Of a stretch of 64,000 bases of DNA, positions 1 through 10,356 are shown piece by piece. The position numbers and the translations under genes were made by a program. Source of the stretch: Dendrocalamus latiflorus (taxonomy: Eukaryota > Streptophyta > Magnoliopsida > Poales > Poaceae); assembly GCA_017311315.1 (NCBI GenBank), contig CM029653.1:40050412-40114411 (forward strand), written 5' to 3'. The first letter of the stretch is position 1. The number at the start of each line of letters is the position of its first letter. The notes beneath the pieces were generated by a model. The model had not been told where the DNA came from and did not search any database. It saw only the letters and a list, made by a program, of their open reading frames with translations.

Positions 1-199
1 AGGCCAGTCTCAGTGGAGGTTTCATGTCCCAGTTTCCAACACACCCATATTTTGGAAACAGTGCAGAAGAGTTTCATCCCCATGAAACTCTCTCTACTCC
101 CATGAAATTTTTATCATCTCTCTCTTCATCAATACAGTGCCATGTCAGCGTATTTAATACCTATGAAACTCCATGAAACCCCCACTAAGATTGGCCTTA
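1..199. mobile_element. MITE with ~25-bp terminal inverted repeats (TTTCAT family)
   Basis: The stretch opens with GGCCAGTCTCAGTGGAGG and closes with the near-complement ending in AAGATTGGCCTTA, which gives imperfect inverted repeats of about 25 bp. The interior repeats TTTCATG/CATGAAA words. A diverged relative lies at about 18625-18879. TTA/TAA at the ends would fit a PIF/Harbinger (Tourist) element, but the left edge is cut by the window so the superfamily is not proven. The copia at 201-9536 inserted at its right edge. Confidence 0.7.
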
Positions 200-200
200 C

Positions 201-295
201 TGTGGTAAATTCTGGTTTCTCAATGGCCTTTTTTCCTTCTTGCTATGTGCTATTACATATACACAAGGCCCAAGACCCTCACACATAGCCCAACA
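201..295 (-). repeat. 3' LTR of the decayed copia
   Basis: Only 95 bp long, starting TG and ending CA, aligned with 9431-9536 apart from a few substitutions and small indels. On the minus strand the polypurine tract lies directly upstream (307-296). LTRs this short are unusual for a copia element with a pol gene. Confidence 0.85.
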
Positions 296-305
296 CTCCC
301 TTTCA

Positions 306-3300
306 AGATGGGTGATAGATAACTATCATTCCCATCTTGTTACAAGCTAAATTACACTTCTTTACTGCTAAACTCTTAGTCAAACAATCTGCTATTTGCC
401 CCTTTGAATTTACATGACGTAACTCTATTATGTAATCATCTAACTTCTCCTTAATAAACTCTCCACATGCTTGGTTATGTTGTGCTAGATTGGATTATTT
501 GGATTATTAGTGACGCTGATAACTGATTTATTATCACACTATGCATTCAAAGGACCTTTTCTTGATAACTTTAGCTCTGATAGAATGTTTCTTATGTACA
601 ACATGTCACTAAGTCCTAGTGACATATCTCCGCATTCAACTTTAGCGGTTTATCTCGGCACTCCTGGTTGTTTCTTGCTCCTCCATGACACTAGATTCCT
701 TTCAACAAAAACGTAATAGCTAGAGGTCGATCTTCTATCATTAAGGGTGTGTTTGGTTTGGAGACTTGGTGGAATGGGATAGCTCCAACCCAGATATGTG
801 GGATGGGATAATCTCACTTTTTGTTTGGTTGTAAGGATGGGTTAGTCCCTGTTTTTTGTTTGGATGGAAGGATAGAATGGGTTGGTGCAGAGGATACCGG
901 CAGTGGAGACGACGGCGACGACTGGAGCACGGCGACCGGAGCACCATGCGCGGGCGGCGGGGAAGACGGGCGCCGGGGGGAGAGGCGTGGGCGGCGGGGG
1001 AGATGGGGAAGGGGCGCGGGCGGCGGGGAAGACGGGCGCCGGGGGGAGAGGCGCGGGCGGCGGGGAAGACGGGCGCCGGGGGGAGAGGCGCGGGCGGCGG
1101 GGGAGATGGGGAAGGGGCGCGGGCGGCGGGGAAGACGGGCGCCGGGGGGAGAGGCGCGGGCGGCGGGGAAGACGGGCGCCGGGGGGAGAGGCGCGGGCGG
1201 CGGGGAAGACGGGCGCCGGGGGGAGAGGCACGGGCGGCGGGGGAGATGGGGAAGGGGCGCGGGCGGCGGGGAAGACGGGCGCCGGGGGGAGAGGCGCGGG
1301 CGGCGGGGAAGACGGGCGTAGGCGCGCGCAGGAGAAGTGGGTTGGCGCGGTTCGCTCGTTTTGGGCGGATCGTTCCAACCCACTTTTCAGGAGAATCTTT
1401 TCTTTTGGGTCCAACCCACCCCACCAAGTCTCCAAACCAAACACTACAAAAAAAGGGTCCAACCCACCCCATCCCGGGATATCCCCTGAACCAAACACAA
1501 CCTAAGACAGCTAGCCTAGTTGGTATCGCTGTAACCATCCACATTCAGATGTCTATTCTTTTTGAACCATAGCCCTTTCCCAGGACCATCCTTCAAATAC
1601 CGCAAGATCCGACAAACTGCACTCAACTGTCCACTTATAGGATTATGCATGTATCAACTTACCACATTTATTGCATAGAAAATATTAGATCTCGTGTGAC
1701 AGAGATACAAGAGTAACCTAATATGTCTCTAGTAGCTCTTCTTGTTCACTGAATCTCCTGATTGTGCACATAGCTTGTGATTCTAATTAATGGGCGTCGA
1801 TGCAAGTTGGCAACCAAGCATGCGTCGATGCAGGTTGGCAACCAAACATACCTGTATCACTAAGCAAGTCTAGGACATACTTTCACTGTGAAAGAGCTAT
1901 CCCTTTAGGAGACCTAGCAATTTCAATGTCAGAAAAGTATCTAAGTTGTCCAAGGTCCTTGACCTCAAATTCCTTACTCAGATTTTCCTTTAGATGTGAT
2001 ATCTCTGCATCATCATCTCCTGTGATTATCATCCACGTACATTGTCAGAATAGTAATTTGACACTATGTGTTAATAAAACACGATATGATCGCCATTGCA
2101 ATGTTTGTAACCCATATTAGATAATGCGTGTCTGAACCTATCAAACCATGCTCATGGAAGGCCATGCAAAGACCTTAACTCACATACTTTTTCAGCTGTC
2201 TTGGGAGTAAAAAAACCCAGGTGAAATCTCCATGTACACCTCTTCCTAAAGATCACCATGTAAGAAGACATTCTAAATGTCCAACTGATGCAAGGGCCAC
2301 CCAAAGTTCGTTGCATAGGAGATTAAAGTCTTTACTGTGGCCATCTTCGTTAACAATGCGAATGTCTCATCATAGTCAATCCCATATGTTTGACTATATC
2401 CTCTTGCAACAAGCTCTGCTTTGTACCGTTCTATCTTCCCGTCTGGATTTTGCTTTACAGTGTAGACCCATTTGTAGCTAATAACTTTGTTTTCAGCTGG
2501 GAGATATACAAGATCCCAAGTTTTATTCCTTTCAAGAGTCTTCAACTTCTCCACCATAGCATCATACCATTTAGGGTCCTATTTTGCCACTTTCCAATCT
2601 TTCATAATAACTATGGATTGCAATGATGCAACAAATGCTTTGTATGTAGGAGATAAGGATACGTAAGATACATAATTGTTTATATCATGCTCATAACTAT
2701 ACCTCAATGGGGGTTTTATAGTTCGTATCCCCTTTCGCTAAGCAATAGGCAGGTCACTGGAATCACTTGTCTTAAACATAGTTGGTCTAGCATAAGGCTC
2801 ATCACTAGATGAATCAACAATTTCAATAGCTATCGAAACTTGCTCCTCCTCCTTTGGCTGTATCACAACAGCCACTGAGGGTTGTTGCTACTCTTATCAG
2901 TTCTATCCTTGGAACTCTTCTTGTGTATACCCTTAGGATTTCCTCTTCATTCACTCTTCTCTACATCTCCTCATGTGATGGATTATTCATAGGACATGGA
3001 ATTGAACTGATCACCATTTTTGACCTCCTTGATTGCTCATCATCATTGGTATTCAATGTTTCGCTCTCCCATCTCGACCACAACATTAGTGCCAGGAGAG
3101 TCAAGCTCCTTAAATAAGGAATTGAGGTCACTCTTTTCTCCATAAAATGGCTCTAATTCCCTAAATGTCACTTCCAAGCTTACAAATATGCGATGCCTAC
3201 TAGGACTCCAACACTTGTAGCCCTTCTGTCCAAATGAGTAACCTACAAAAATGCACTTCACCGCGCATGGATCTAATTTCCTCACCGAAGTTTGTGATCC

Positions 3301-4446
3301 CTCACAAAACAAGTACATCTAAAAACCATGGGTGGAATCACAAACTTATTCTCACCTAGCAGCATTTCATATGGAGTCTTCATTCTAGTTACTCTCGATG
3401 GCATGTGGTTGATGAGGTATGTGGCTATTATAATAGTTTCACTCCATAAGAATTTGGGTACATTCATCGTGTACATTAGTGAACAAGCTACTTTGAAAAT
3501 ATGATGATTCTTTCTCTCCTCTAGTCCATTATGAGGAGGTGTGTCTGGATAGGAAGTTTGATGCAATATACCGTGTGTTGATAGGAAGACACTAAATTTT
3601 TTGTTCACATACTCGGTCCCTTTTTTGTCCTTATCATTTAAACCTGTGTATTGAACTAATTTTTCATATAAGCATAAAAATCCTAGAAATATCTGAGTAC
3701 CTCATCTTTGTATCTCATAAGATACACCTATGTCATGTGAGAATAACAATCGATAAATGTAACAAAGTAATTCATTCCACTAACAGAGATAATAGGACTC
3801 ACCCACACATCTGAATGGACGAGTACAAAAGGAGATATACTCATGATTTCCCTACTCACATAAGATGTCCTTGTGTTTTTTTTCAAACTCACAGGCATCA
3901 TACAAAAGCTTATTCTTATCCACACTACTCATTACATCAGGAAAGATCTTGCCATTTTATCGAAGGACACATGCCCCACTCTATAATACATAAGCATCAC
4001 CATTGCTTCTTTTCTTCCCATCATAGTTGCCAACACAGTACATAATGCATTGCTTTTCGCTTCATGATCCATGTACCACAGTCCATTACGCCTGGTTCTA
4101 GTCCCAAGCCTCCTTCCTGTTTATCTCTCCTGAATTAAACAAATTTCCCAATTAAGAATGACCCGACAGTCTAGTGATCAACCAAAGGACTTATTGAAAC
4201 AAAATTGACCAGAAAATTAGGCACATGTAATACTGATGAGAGCTTAATAGATGATGTGTATTGAACTATGCCAACATCTTTAATATGTTGTTTATGTTGT
4301 GAAGTACCATCTTTCCTTTCGTGTGGGTGGATATTGCATATATGACACAAATTCACTAGATGACGCACATCATCACTTTAAGTTCAGGTTATTATCTTGT
4401 TATGCATCAACCCATGATGCATCCTTCACTTGAACTTCATCAACAC
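306..4446 (-). pseudogene. Decayed copia pol (protease, integrase, RT, RNase H remnants)
   Basis: Minus-strand fragments follow the copia order from high to low coordinates. 4368-4171 is a protease/pre-integrase remnant. 3925-3728 starts the integrase core (VHSDVW, FVTFID). 3608-3282 continues it (NGLEERKNH, then FLWSETIIIATYLINHMPSR). 3318-3043 is the post-integrase segment (KCIFVGYSFGQKGYK). 2557-2273 is RT (ERNKTWDLVYLP, SYKWVYTVK, VARGYSQTYGIDY). The RNase H tail reads GQIADCLTKSL and stops just before the polypurine tract (about 405-306). Frameshifts and stops separate the pieces and a MITE splits the RT/RNase H part. It cannot encode a working polyprotein. Confidence 0.85.
745..1502. 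mobile_element. PIF/Harbinger-like MITE with an internal GC-rich minisatellite
   Basis: The ends are GGGTGTGTTTGGTT and AACCAAACACAACC, which are imperfect inverted repeats. They are flanked by an identical TAA at 742-744 and 1503-1505, the 3-bp target typical of PIF/Harbinger (Tourist) elements. Subterminal GGGTTGG/CCAACCC words also mirror each other. The centre (about 945-1330) is a tandem array with a 37-bp unit built around GGCGGGGAAGACGGGC, alternating with a shorter GGAGATGGGGAAGGGGCG variant. Long open frames on both strands come from this array and are not taken as genes. It sits inside the decayed copia pol. Confidence 0.82.
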
Positions 4447-4454
4447 ATGATGGG

Positions 4455-5761
4455 CAGGGGCAGAGGGCCCGATAGGGCAAGGTGTGGCTTGGGCCATACC
4501 TCAAAATTTTGCAATAGACCCCCCATATACCCCTCTATCCAATAACCCAATAATGTAAACCCTAGAAACAATGCTCTCTGCTGTGCTCGGCTGCTCCTGA
4601 GATGCTGAGAAAGTGAGAAGCGCGGCGGCGGTGGGGGAGCGGCGCTCCGGCGGGCGGGCGACAGCGGCACCGTGGGCGATAGCGGCGACTGGGCGGGCGG
4701 GAGGCGACGTGGCGGGCGGCGGGAGGCGACCGGGCGGACGGGAGGCGACCGGGTAGGCGGGAGGCGGCGGGCGGGCGGGCGGGACTCGCGAGGAGGAGGA
4801 GGCGCTCGACTCTCTCTCTGGCTCTCTGCTCTGCTCACAGTGCGGTGGGGGTTTGGGGGAGTGGCTGAAGATATTTTTATTTGAGATTTTGAGGCTTGAG
4901 CAATGGATAGAAGGGGAAAGGAAAAATCACAGAGAGGTGAGGCATATATTAGGAGTGTTATTAATTTTTGGTAATTGATATGCAGTTTACATTTGCCAAT
5001 TTACATTTTACAAATTCATAGGTCAATTTATTTGTCTATTTGCTTTTATGTGTTTAGATTTGAAGAGCTATTTTAATCGGGGTTCAAGTGCCACAAACCC
5101 AAGCACTCGTGAAAGTGGAAATGTTGAAGTGGAGGTGGGAGAGTCTGTTGGTGCTGGGCAAGTGGAAGAGCGGCAAGAACAACTACAATTAGGCTCTGTA
5201 CAAGTGGAAGAGGTAATTGAAGAAGAGACAGTGCAAGGTGATCTTATAACTGAATTCAACCCAGATTATATTGTTTCTGATCCGGGGCTTCATATTCCAA
5301 TCGATAGATTTGCTCCTAATATTAGAGATGAAGTTAGGAGGGCTTTCATAGCTAAGGGCCCGACTCAACCAACCGGTCATAATTTCCCCCCTCAAAGGAT
5401 AAAAGGTCCTTTCAAAAAAATTGGTTTAAGCGATATAATTGGTTGGAGTATAGTTTGGAGAAGGATAGGGCCTTTTGCTTCTATTGTTATCTTTTTAGAC
5501 ATGATCGAATGGATGATAAATTTGGTTATGATACCTTTACAAAAGTTGGGTTTCAAAAATGGAAGAATGCATACATGTCACTTCGAGTGCATGTTGGTGG
5601 GGCTAATAGCATACATAATCAAGCTAGAACAGCTTTTGATGATTTTGATAACCAAAGGTCAAGTGTAAAACATAAGGTTTCAAGCTATAGCAAAGAATCA
5701 CTTATCAAGTATTGCTTTCGATCCGCCCTACCTTATTTTTTTTTCCCGTCCTCCGCCACTG
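4455..5761 (+). mobile_element. hAT-superfamily DNA transposon, internally deleted
   Basis: The terminal inverted repeats are CAGGGGCAGAGG (left) and CCTCCGCCACTG (right, complement CAGTGGCGGAGG). They are flanked by an exact 8-bp direct repeat ATGATGGG at 4447-4454 and 5762-5769, the hAT hallmark. The interior holds a GC-rich leader (4610-4800) and the N-terminal part of a transposase, cut off shortly before the right terminus. At 1307 bp it is a deletion derivative that could move only with transposase supplied elsewhere. Confidence 0.93.
5048..5735 (+). pseudogene. Truncated hAT transposase (zinc-finger, TTF/DUF4371-like N-terminus)
   Basis: The frame from 5048 encodes an acidic N-terminus followed by FNPDYIVSDPGLHIPIDRFA, typical of plant hAT transposases of the zinc finger MYM-type 1-like group. 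A frameshift near 5430 moves the reading to a second frame (from 5443: LEKDRAFCFYCYLFRHD, a C-x2-C zinc-finger core, then FTKVGFQKWKN). The protein ends after the zinc-finger module, and the DUF4371 catalytic RNase H-like region and dimerisation domain are missing. The deletion joins it almost directly to the right inverted repeat. Not functional. Confidence 0.8.
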
Positions 5762-5769
5762 ATGATGGG

Positions 5770-6792
5770 TATTCACTTGATTTGATGATCAACATATGAT
5801 CACCTCTTCTTTCAAAATCTTGATGTGCATCAACATATAATGCATCCTCTTCTTGATGACCTTCAACTCATGAAGTCATCTTCCATCTCGTATCTTAACT
5901 TGATGATCTTCAACACTTGAAGTCATCCCAAGTCGTCCTCATTTGTAGAACCTAACCTATTCATTTAACTCGTGAAAAATATTAATCTACAATCAATTGC
6001 CATTAATTACCAAAATTTCACCATAAACTCATAATGAAGTGACTAGATTGTACAATCTTCTTTTTTTGGTAATTCATGACAATCTCAACAAATAATGAAA
6101 TACAACATGATTTGCGAGTATACAACATGTACACAACGCTTATATACTCTAGGATAAGCTTCTTAAGCAATTAACCCATTTGAATATGAGTGTTTATCTT
6201 TGAGATTAATTGCTAACAAAGCTTACTCATTTGGTTATTATTAATCATCCAACCATTAACACATAATGAAGGAACTAGATTTTTCAATCCTTTCCTTTGA
6301 TGATTGATGACAACCCTATTGAAGGTAATTGAATTTAAATTAATCATGAGTATATATGAACTATACAAGTTATATATACTCAAGAGATATGTTTCAAAGT
6401 AAAGATCCTAATATGTGTTGAAAAGAAAACATAGATCAATACTAATGAAACCACAATACCTAGAGTGAACTCTCTCTAAATGTGTGCATACAAGAATGTA
6501 TAATAAAATATACAGACATATTCAAGTTAGACTATTGATAAAGTTCAATCTATATTTTGGATCTGAGAAATGCAATAAGATATAAGAATGTGATGTCGAA
6601 TACATACCTCTATGATTTTCATCCAAATAAGACTAAGCAATATCATAATCAATAAATAAGTTTGTCTCACAATTGCATTTATCATTAATCGCATCTATAT
6701 GAGACTAAGCAATATCATAGTTAATAAACAAGTTAGTCTTATAATTACATTTGTCATTATCACCAAAACCAACTTAATGGAGGTTGAACTTA
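5770..6792. other. AT-rich decayed LTR-retrotransposon-like spacer
   Basis: No gene is visible. The sequence repeats decayed blocks such as CATAATGAAG-GACTAGAT and ACAATC-TTC-TTGGTAATT-ATGACAA (about 6025-6085 and 6262-6315). Two related blocks containing AGACTAAGCAATATCATA lie near 6630 and 6700. It lies where the gag/leader part of the surrounding copia should be, so it is either that region in decay or another nested fragment. Confidence 0.4.
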
Positions 6793-9055
6793 GGGCCTGT
6801 TTGGGAGAGCTTCACCAGCTCCAGATCCACCTAGATCCACCTAGATCCACCGTGGAGCAGCTCCATCGTGAATCTGGGATTCGTCAAAGTGTTTGGTACA
6901 GCTCCACCTCCCTCTCCATCTCACTTCCTCCTGGGCCCCACGCGTCAGGGGCAAAATGAAAAAAAAAGAATTCCCGGCCGGAACAGGCGCGACAGCGGCC
7001 GGTGGGCGCAGGCGGAGAAGAGGAGGAGGCGGAGCGGCGGCTGGGGGGCGGGCGCGGCCGGCCGGGGGCGGCGCGGCGGCCGGCCGAGGGCGGGCACGGC
7101 GCGCGGTAGAGGATGATGAGGCGATGGGGTCCCGATCTTCCGATAGGATGATAACTTCGATTTTGGTGGAGGTGACTCTCACGATCCGACTACAACCGTA
7201 CGACGACGCTTGCGCCTTAGCAATCGCTGAACCAACCCCAAGATGTTATCAACCGTGCCAAGAACGCGGTTGACCTGACCACGAAGGTCTATTCCTGCAT
7301 GCAACCGAAGAACACGCAAGAACAAGGATAGTGAGCAACCTGAAATTTGCTAGATATAAAAGTCGCACAAGGAGTTGAGGTTATGTAACACGAATCTGTT
7401 GGTCTAGCCGACACAAGAGACAACGTGGAGTTTGCACATGGGGCTAAACTAATCTAAACAAAACCTAAGTCCTAGAAAGGGAGGCGGCGGCTCCTATATA
7501 GTGAAAACAACCAGGGGAGGCGTCCCAAAGGGTACACCCTAGGGTTACAAGGCCCACGGGCCCAAGTGGAGGTGGCGCAGCACCCTTTTGACTCGGACTC
7601 AGAAACCTACGTGAATTGTTTTGATAATTCCTGCCGGCTCGGATGGAATTTGAAGATGAGGTTGGATCCATTGGAAAGTATACTTGATAAGCTTTCCATT
7701 AAGTACAAGAACGTGCCAAACGGAGTCCGTATGAAGAAGTTATGCCCGTTTAAACTTGCACCATTGTAGCAGTCTGAATCCGATTCCAGTACGTGTCCAA
7801 CACGAACTCTTTTGATGATTGCGGTGCGCACAGAAGGAATTTAGAAGTGATACCAGATCCATTGGAAAGAGGATAATCAAAGCTTTCCAACAAGTACTCA
7901 TGGACCTCAAACGGACTTCGTATGTGAACGTTATACACATTTGAAGTTGGACTTGTCAGGCTGAATCCGAATTGATCTGGAGGCCGAATTGGATTCCAAA
8001 ACGTGTCTAACTTGAACTCTTGCTTGAATTGATGTAAAAATAACGTGGTGCTGTCAAAATATATATTTTCATCATTAGGTAGCATCATATTCTCATTTAA
8101 AATATGTTTAAGCTGAAGAAACGAATTCACATTTAGTTCAATCTTGATATTGGACGCTATTGTCGTGTGTGTTTGTGGCGTGGTCACATCATCCTCCCCT
8201 TCTTGACAGAAAACCGTCCTCGGTTTTAACATTTGTGTAGCCTCACGTATTGTATGATCTTGATCATAAATCTTGGTACATGATAACAAACGCAACAAAC
8301 TCTCATTATGTAATATCATAAGTCTTTGTCAAACAAAGTGAAACCTGTTTGAAACGAACTCACCTGATAATTTAAGTGGTGCGCAGGAGCTCTTGTAATT
8401 CGAACAACAAGTATAGCAAATATGATTATATCCATAGGGTACATGTTCTTATCAGAGGAGGAGGCGGAGAAGAGGAGGAGGCGGAGCAGCGGCCGGCGGG
8501 CGCAGGCGAGGCGGAGAAGAGGAGGAGGCGGAGCGGCGGCTGGGGGGCGGGCGCGGCCGGTCGGGGGCAACGCGGCGGCCGGCCGAGGGCGGGCACGGCG
8601 CGTGACAGAGGAGGAGGCGGAGCAGCGGCCGGCGGGCGCAGGCGAGGCGGAGAAGAGGAGGCGGAGAAGAGGAGGAGGCGCGTGGCCGGCCGGGGGCGGC
8701 TGGCCGGAGGCGGCGGCGGCCGGCCAAGGGGCGGGCGCGGTGGAGGGGGTGGAGACGGCGCGACGGCCAGCCAGGGGAGGACGGCGCAGCGACGAGAAGA
8801 GATGGGAAATAAAAAGAACGAACCGTTTTTTTGTGTGTAATCAGTGGCATGGTGGGTAATTTTCCTCAACTCCACCAACTTGAGTTTGGTGGAGCACCCC
8901 TTGAGGTGCTCCATGGATTTGGTGGATCTGGAGCCAGATCCATGGTTTTGGTGGAGCAGATCCACGGTGGAGCTGCTGGAGCTAGAACTGTTTGGCTTGG
9001 AAAAGTGGATCCGGATCTGTTTTTTGTGAATCTGAAGCTAGTGGAGCAGCATCTG
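6793..9055. mobile_element. GGGCCTGTTTGG-type TIR element split by a solo LTR; right end unresolved
   Basis: The left end is GGGCCTGTTTGGGAGAGC followed by CTCCA/GATCCACC words. Complementary GGTGGAGC and GGATCTGG words fill 8870-9050, as expected of subterminal inverted repeats. The GC-rich core (GAGGCGGAGAAGAGGAGG, CGGCCGGCGGGCG) is duplicated on both sides of the solo LTR at 7114-8454. I could not find an exact right terminus or target duplication, so the right boundary is approximate. No transposase is present. Confidence 0.5.
7114..8454. mobile_element. Solo LTR, 1341 bp
   Basis: Begins TGATGAGG and ends TTATCA, giving imperfect TGAT/ATCA inverted ends. It is flanked by an identical 5-bp GAGGA at 7109-7113 and 8455-8459. 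Sequence on both sides belongs to one GC-rich element, so this is a clean insertion. No internal gag, pol, primer site or second LTR lies between the duplications, as expected after LTR-LTR recombination. The inner sequence repeats CCATTGGAAAG and TCCGTATGAAGAAGTTATG words. Confidence 0.75.
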
Positions 9056-9430
9056 CAGGTCTTGGCGACGGAGATGGCTTTCTTGGTCAATCTAGGAGCG
9101 AGTCGTTGGATCCGAATGAGCGCACGGCCTCCGGCGAGCCCAAACCTCCACGCAAGACCACTAATAGCCACCAAATGAGCACATGGCCTCTGGCAAGACA
9201 TTCTTGCCTTGGGATTCTTCGCCACCGCTCGGCGATTTCGGTCGCCATGTCGATGCCGCCCAAGTGGCCCCTCCCCCCAAGCTTTGCACCAGTTGCGCCG
9301 CCTCAACCTTGGCCAATCAAGGTAGGGCCTTGACTTCCGCCTTCACCACAATCGAGAACTACCGCTACATCACCGGAGACCAGCTAGGGTTTCACTGGTC
9401 ACCACCCTCATTGCCCTGGCTCTAATACCA
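9056..9430 (-). other. Leader region of the decayed copia
   Basis: A C/G-rich stretch between the nested TIR element and the primer-binding site at 9419-9430. On the minus strand it lies just after the 5' LTR, where the untranslated leader and start of gag belong. I could not identify a gag reading frame. Confidence 0.4.
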
Positions 9431-9536
9431 TGTGGTAAATTCTGGTTTCTCGATGCTCTTTTTTTTTTCTTCCCATTTTGCTATGTGCTATTACATATAC
9501 ATGCTTTGGCTGAAGACCCTCGCACACAGCCCAGCA
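9431..9536 (-). repeat. 5' LTR of the decayed copia
   Basis: Starts TGTGGTAAATTCTGG and ends AGCCCAGCA. It is next to the Met-tRNA-type primer site at 9419-9430. About 11 bp longer than its partner because of small insertions. Confidence 0.85.
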
Positions 9537-10356
9537 GTTACAATGAACTGTTTTTTTTTCCCGGCAAAAATACTGTTGCCTGTTGATCTGATATCAAGAA
9601 ATCGTCGTTGCCTTCTGCATCAAGAATTACTGTGTCATCATAGAGTGCAAATCACTTTTTGGTATAATGACAGGCGGTTCGATGAACACTGTTCTGGATA
9701 TCTTTTGTTACTGCAGAATTGCTGTGCTTCCTAGTAGCCCCAGTCCTTAGAGAGTTCATGCACAGCATGCTAGTTGTGCTTGTTGGCGTCAATCGTGAGA
9801 CAGCGGGAAGAAAAGAAGGATGCACTTCGCATCTCACGTGGAACGTGGGACTTAAAAAAAAAGAAACGAAACGTTCCATGCAAAAGAACATGCAGGTGTT
9901 CCTTTCTACCAGACACAACTCAAATAGTTCCAGTTGCAAAGATGTGGGTCTGTTAGTTTTATGATTTTTGGCTGTAATTTATTAATTTAATAAATAATGA
10001 TTATCGAGAGAAACCAAGATTCAAAAGCGAATGAAAAGCCAAGAATAACATGGCCGTTGACGAGTATCTTCCGCTCTTAGCTGTGGAAATGTAAAGATTT
10101 GAGCATGCAGTGGCACTGATGCTGCCAATGGATTTACACATGGATCACCAAAAAGCCTCTGCAAGGACGCTCTTTAACTTACATTTGTGCCTTAGCATTT
10201 GGCATAAGTGGAATGCAGCAGCCATGACCTAGATCACACTAATACGCCATCTCAGATCAAAAGGGGAACATGAGAAAGAGATCCAAACTAGTAGTCAGCT
10301 AATAGTTTTGCTGCTGAAAGTTGTCCCTAGAGCTAAAAGAACAAAACCAACATTTC
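9537..10356. other. Intergenic / 3' flank of the COMM-domain gene
   Basis: No gene, RNA or transposon terminus recognised. The part nearest 10357 should hold the 3' UTR of the minus-strand COMM gene. It is moderately AT-rich with an A-rich run near 9855. The small open frames have no recognisable motifs. Confidence 0.4.

Larger units (their letters stand above)
201..9536 (-). mobile_element. Decayed Ty1/copia retrotransposon with very short LTRs, carrying nested insertions
   Basis: Related direct repeats of about 95 bp (201-295) and 106 bp (9431-9536) bound the element. Both begin TGTGGTAAATTCTGG and end AGCCCA(A/G)CA. Read on the minus strand, the right LTR is followed by a primer-binding site TGGTATTAGAGC (9430-9419), matching initiator-Met tRNA. 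The left LTR is preceded by a purine tract CTTGAAAGGGAG (307-296). The flanks CTTAC (196-200) and GTTAC (9537-9541) match at four of five positions, as a decayed target duplication. Nested inside are a Harbinger-like MITE (745-1502), a hAT element (4455-5761) and a TIR element from 6793 that holds a solo LTR (7114-8454). Confidence 0.85.

Noticed and set aside
741..1572. Several overlapping 160-270 codon frames on both strands in GC-rich repeats
   Set aside because: All come from the 37-bp tandem array (Arg/Gly- or Pro/Ala-rich peptides) inside a MITE, with no domain and equal openness on both strands.
8316..8965. Pro/Arg-rich frames on both strands near 8.4-8.9 kb
   Set aside because: Composition effect of GAGGAGGCGG repeats in the TIR element. 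No splice context or motif.
9719..9964. Small open frames between the decayed copia and the COMM gene
   Set aside because: Short, no motif and contradictory frames on both strands. The region is best seen as 3' flank of the COMM gene.
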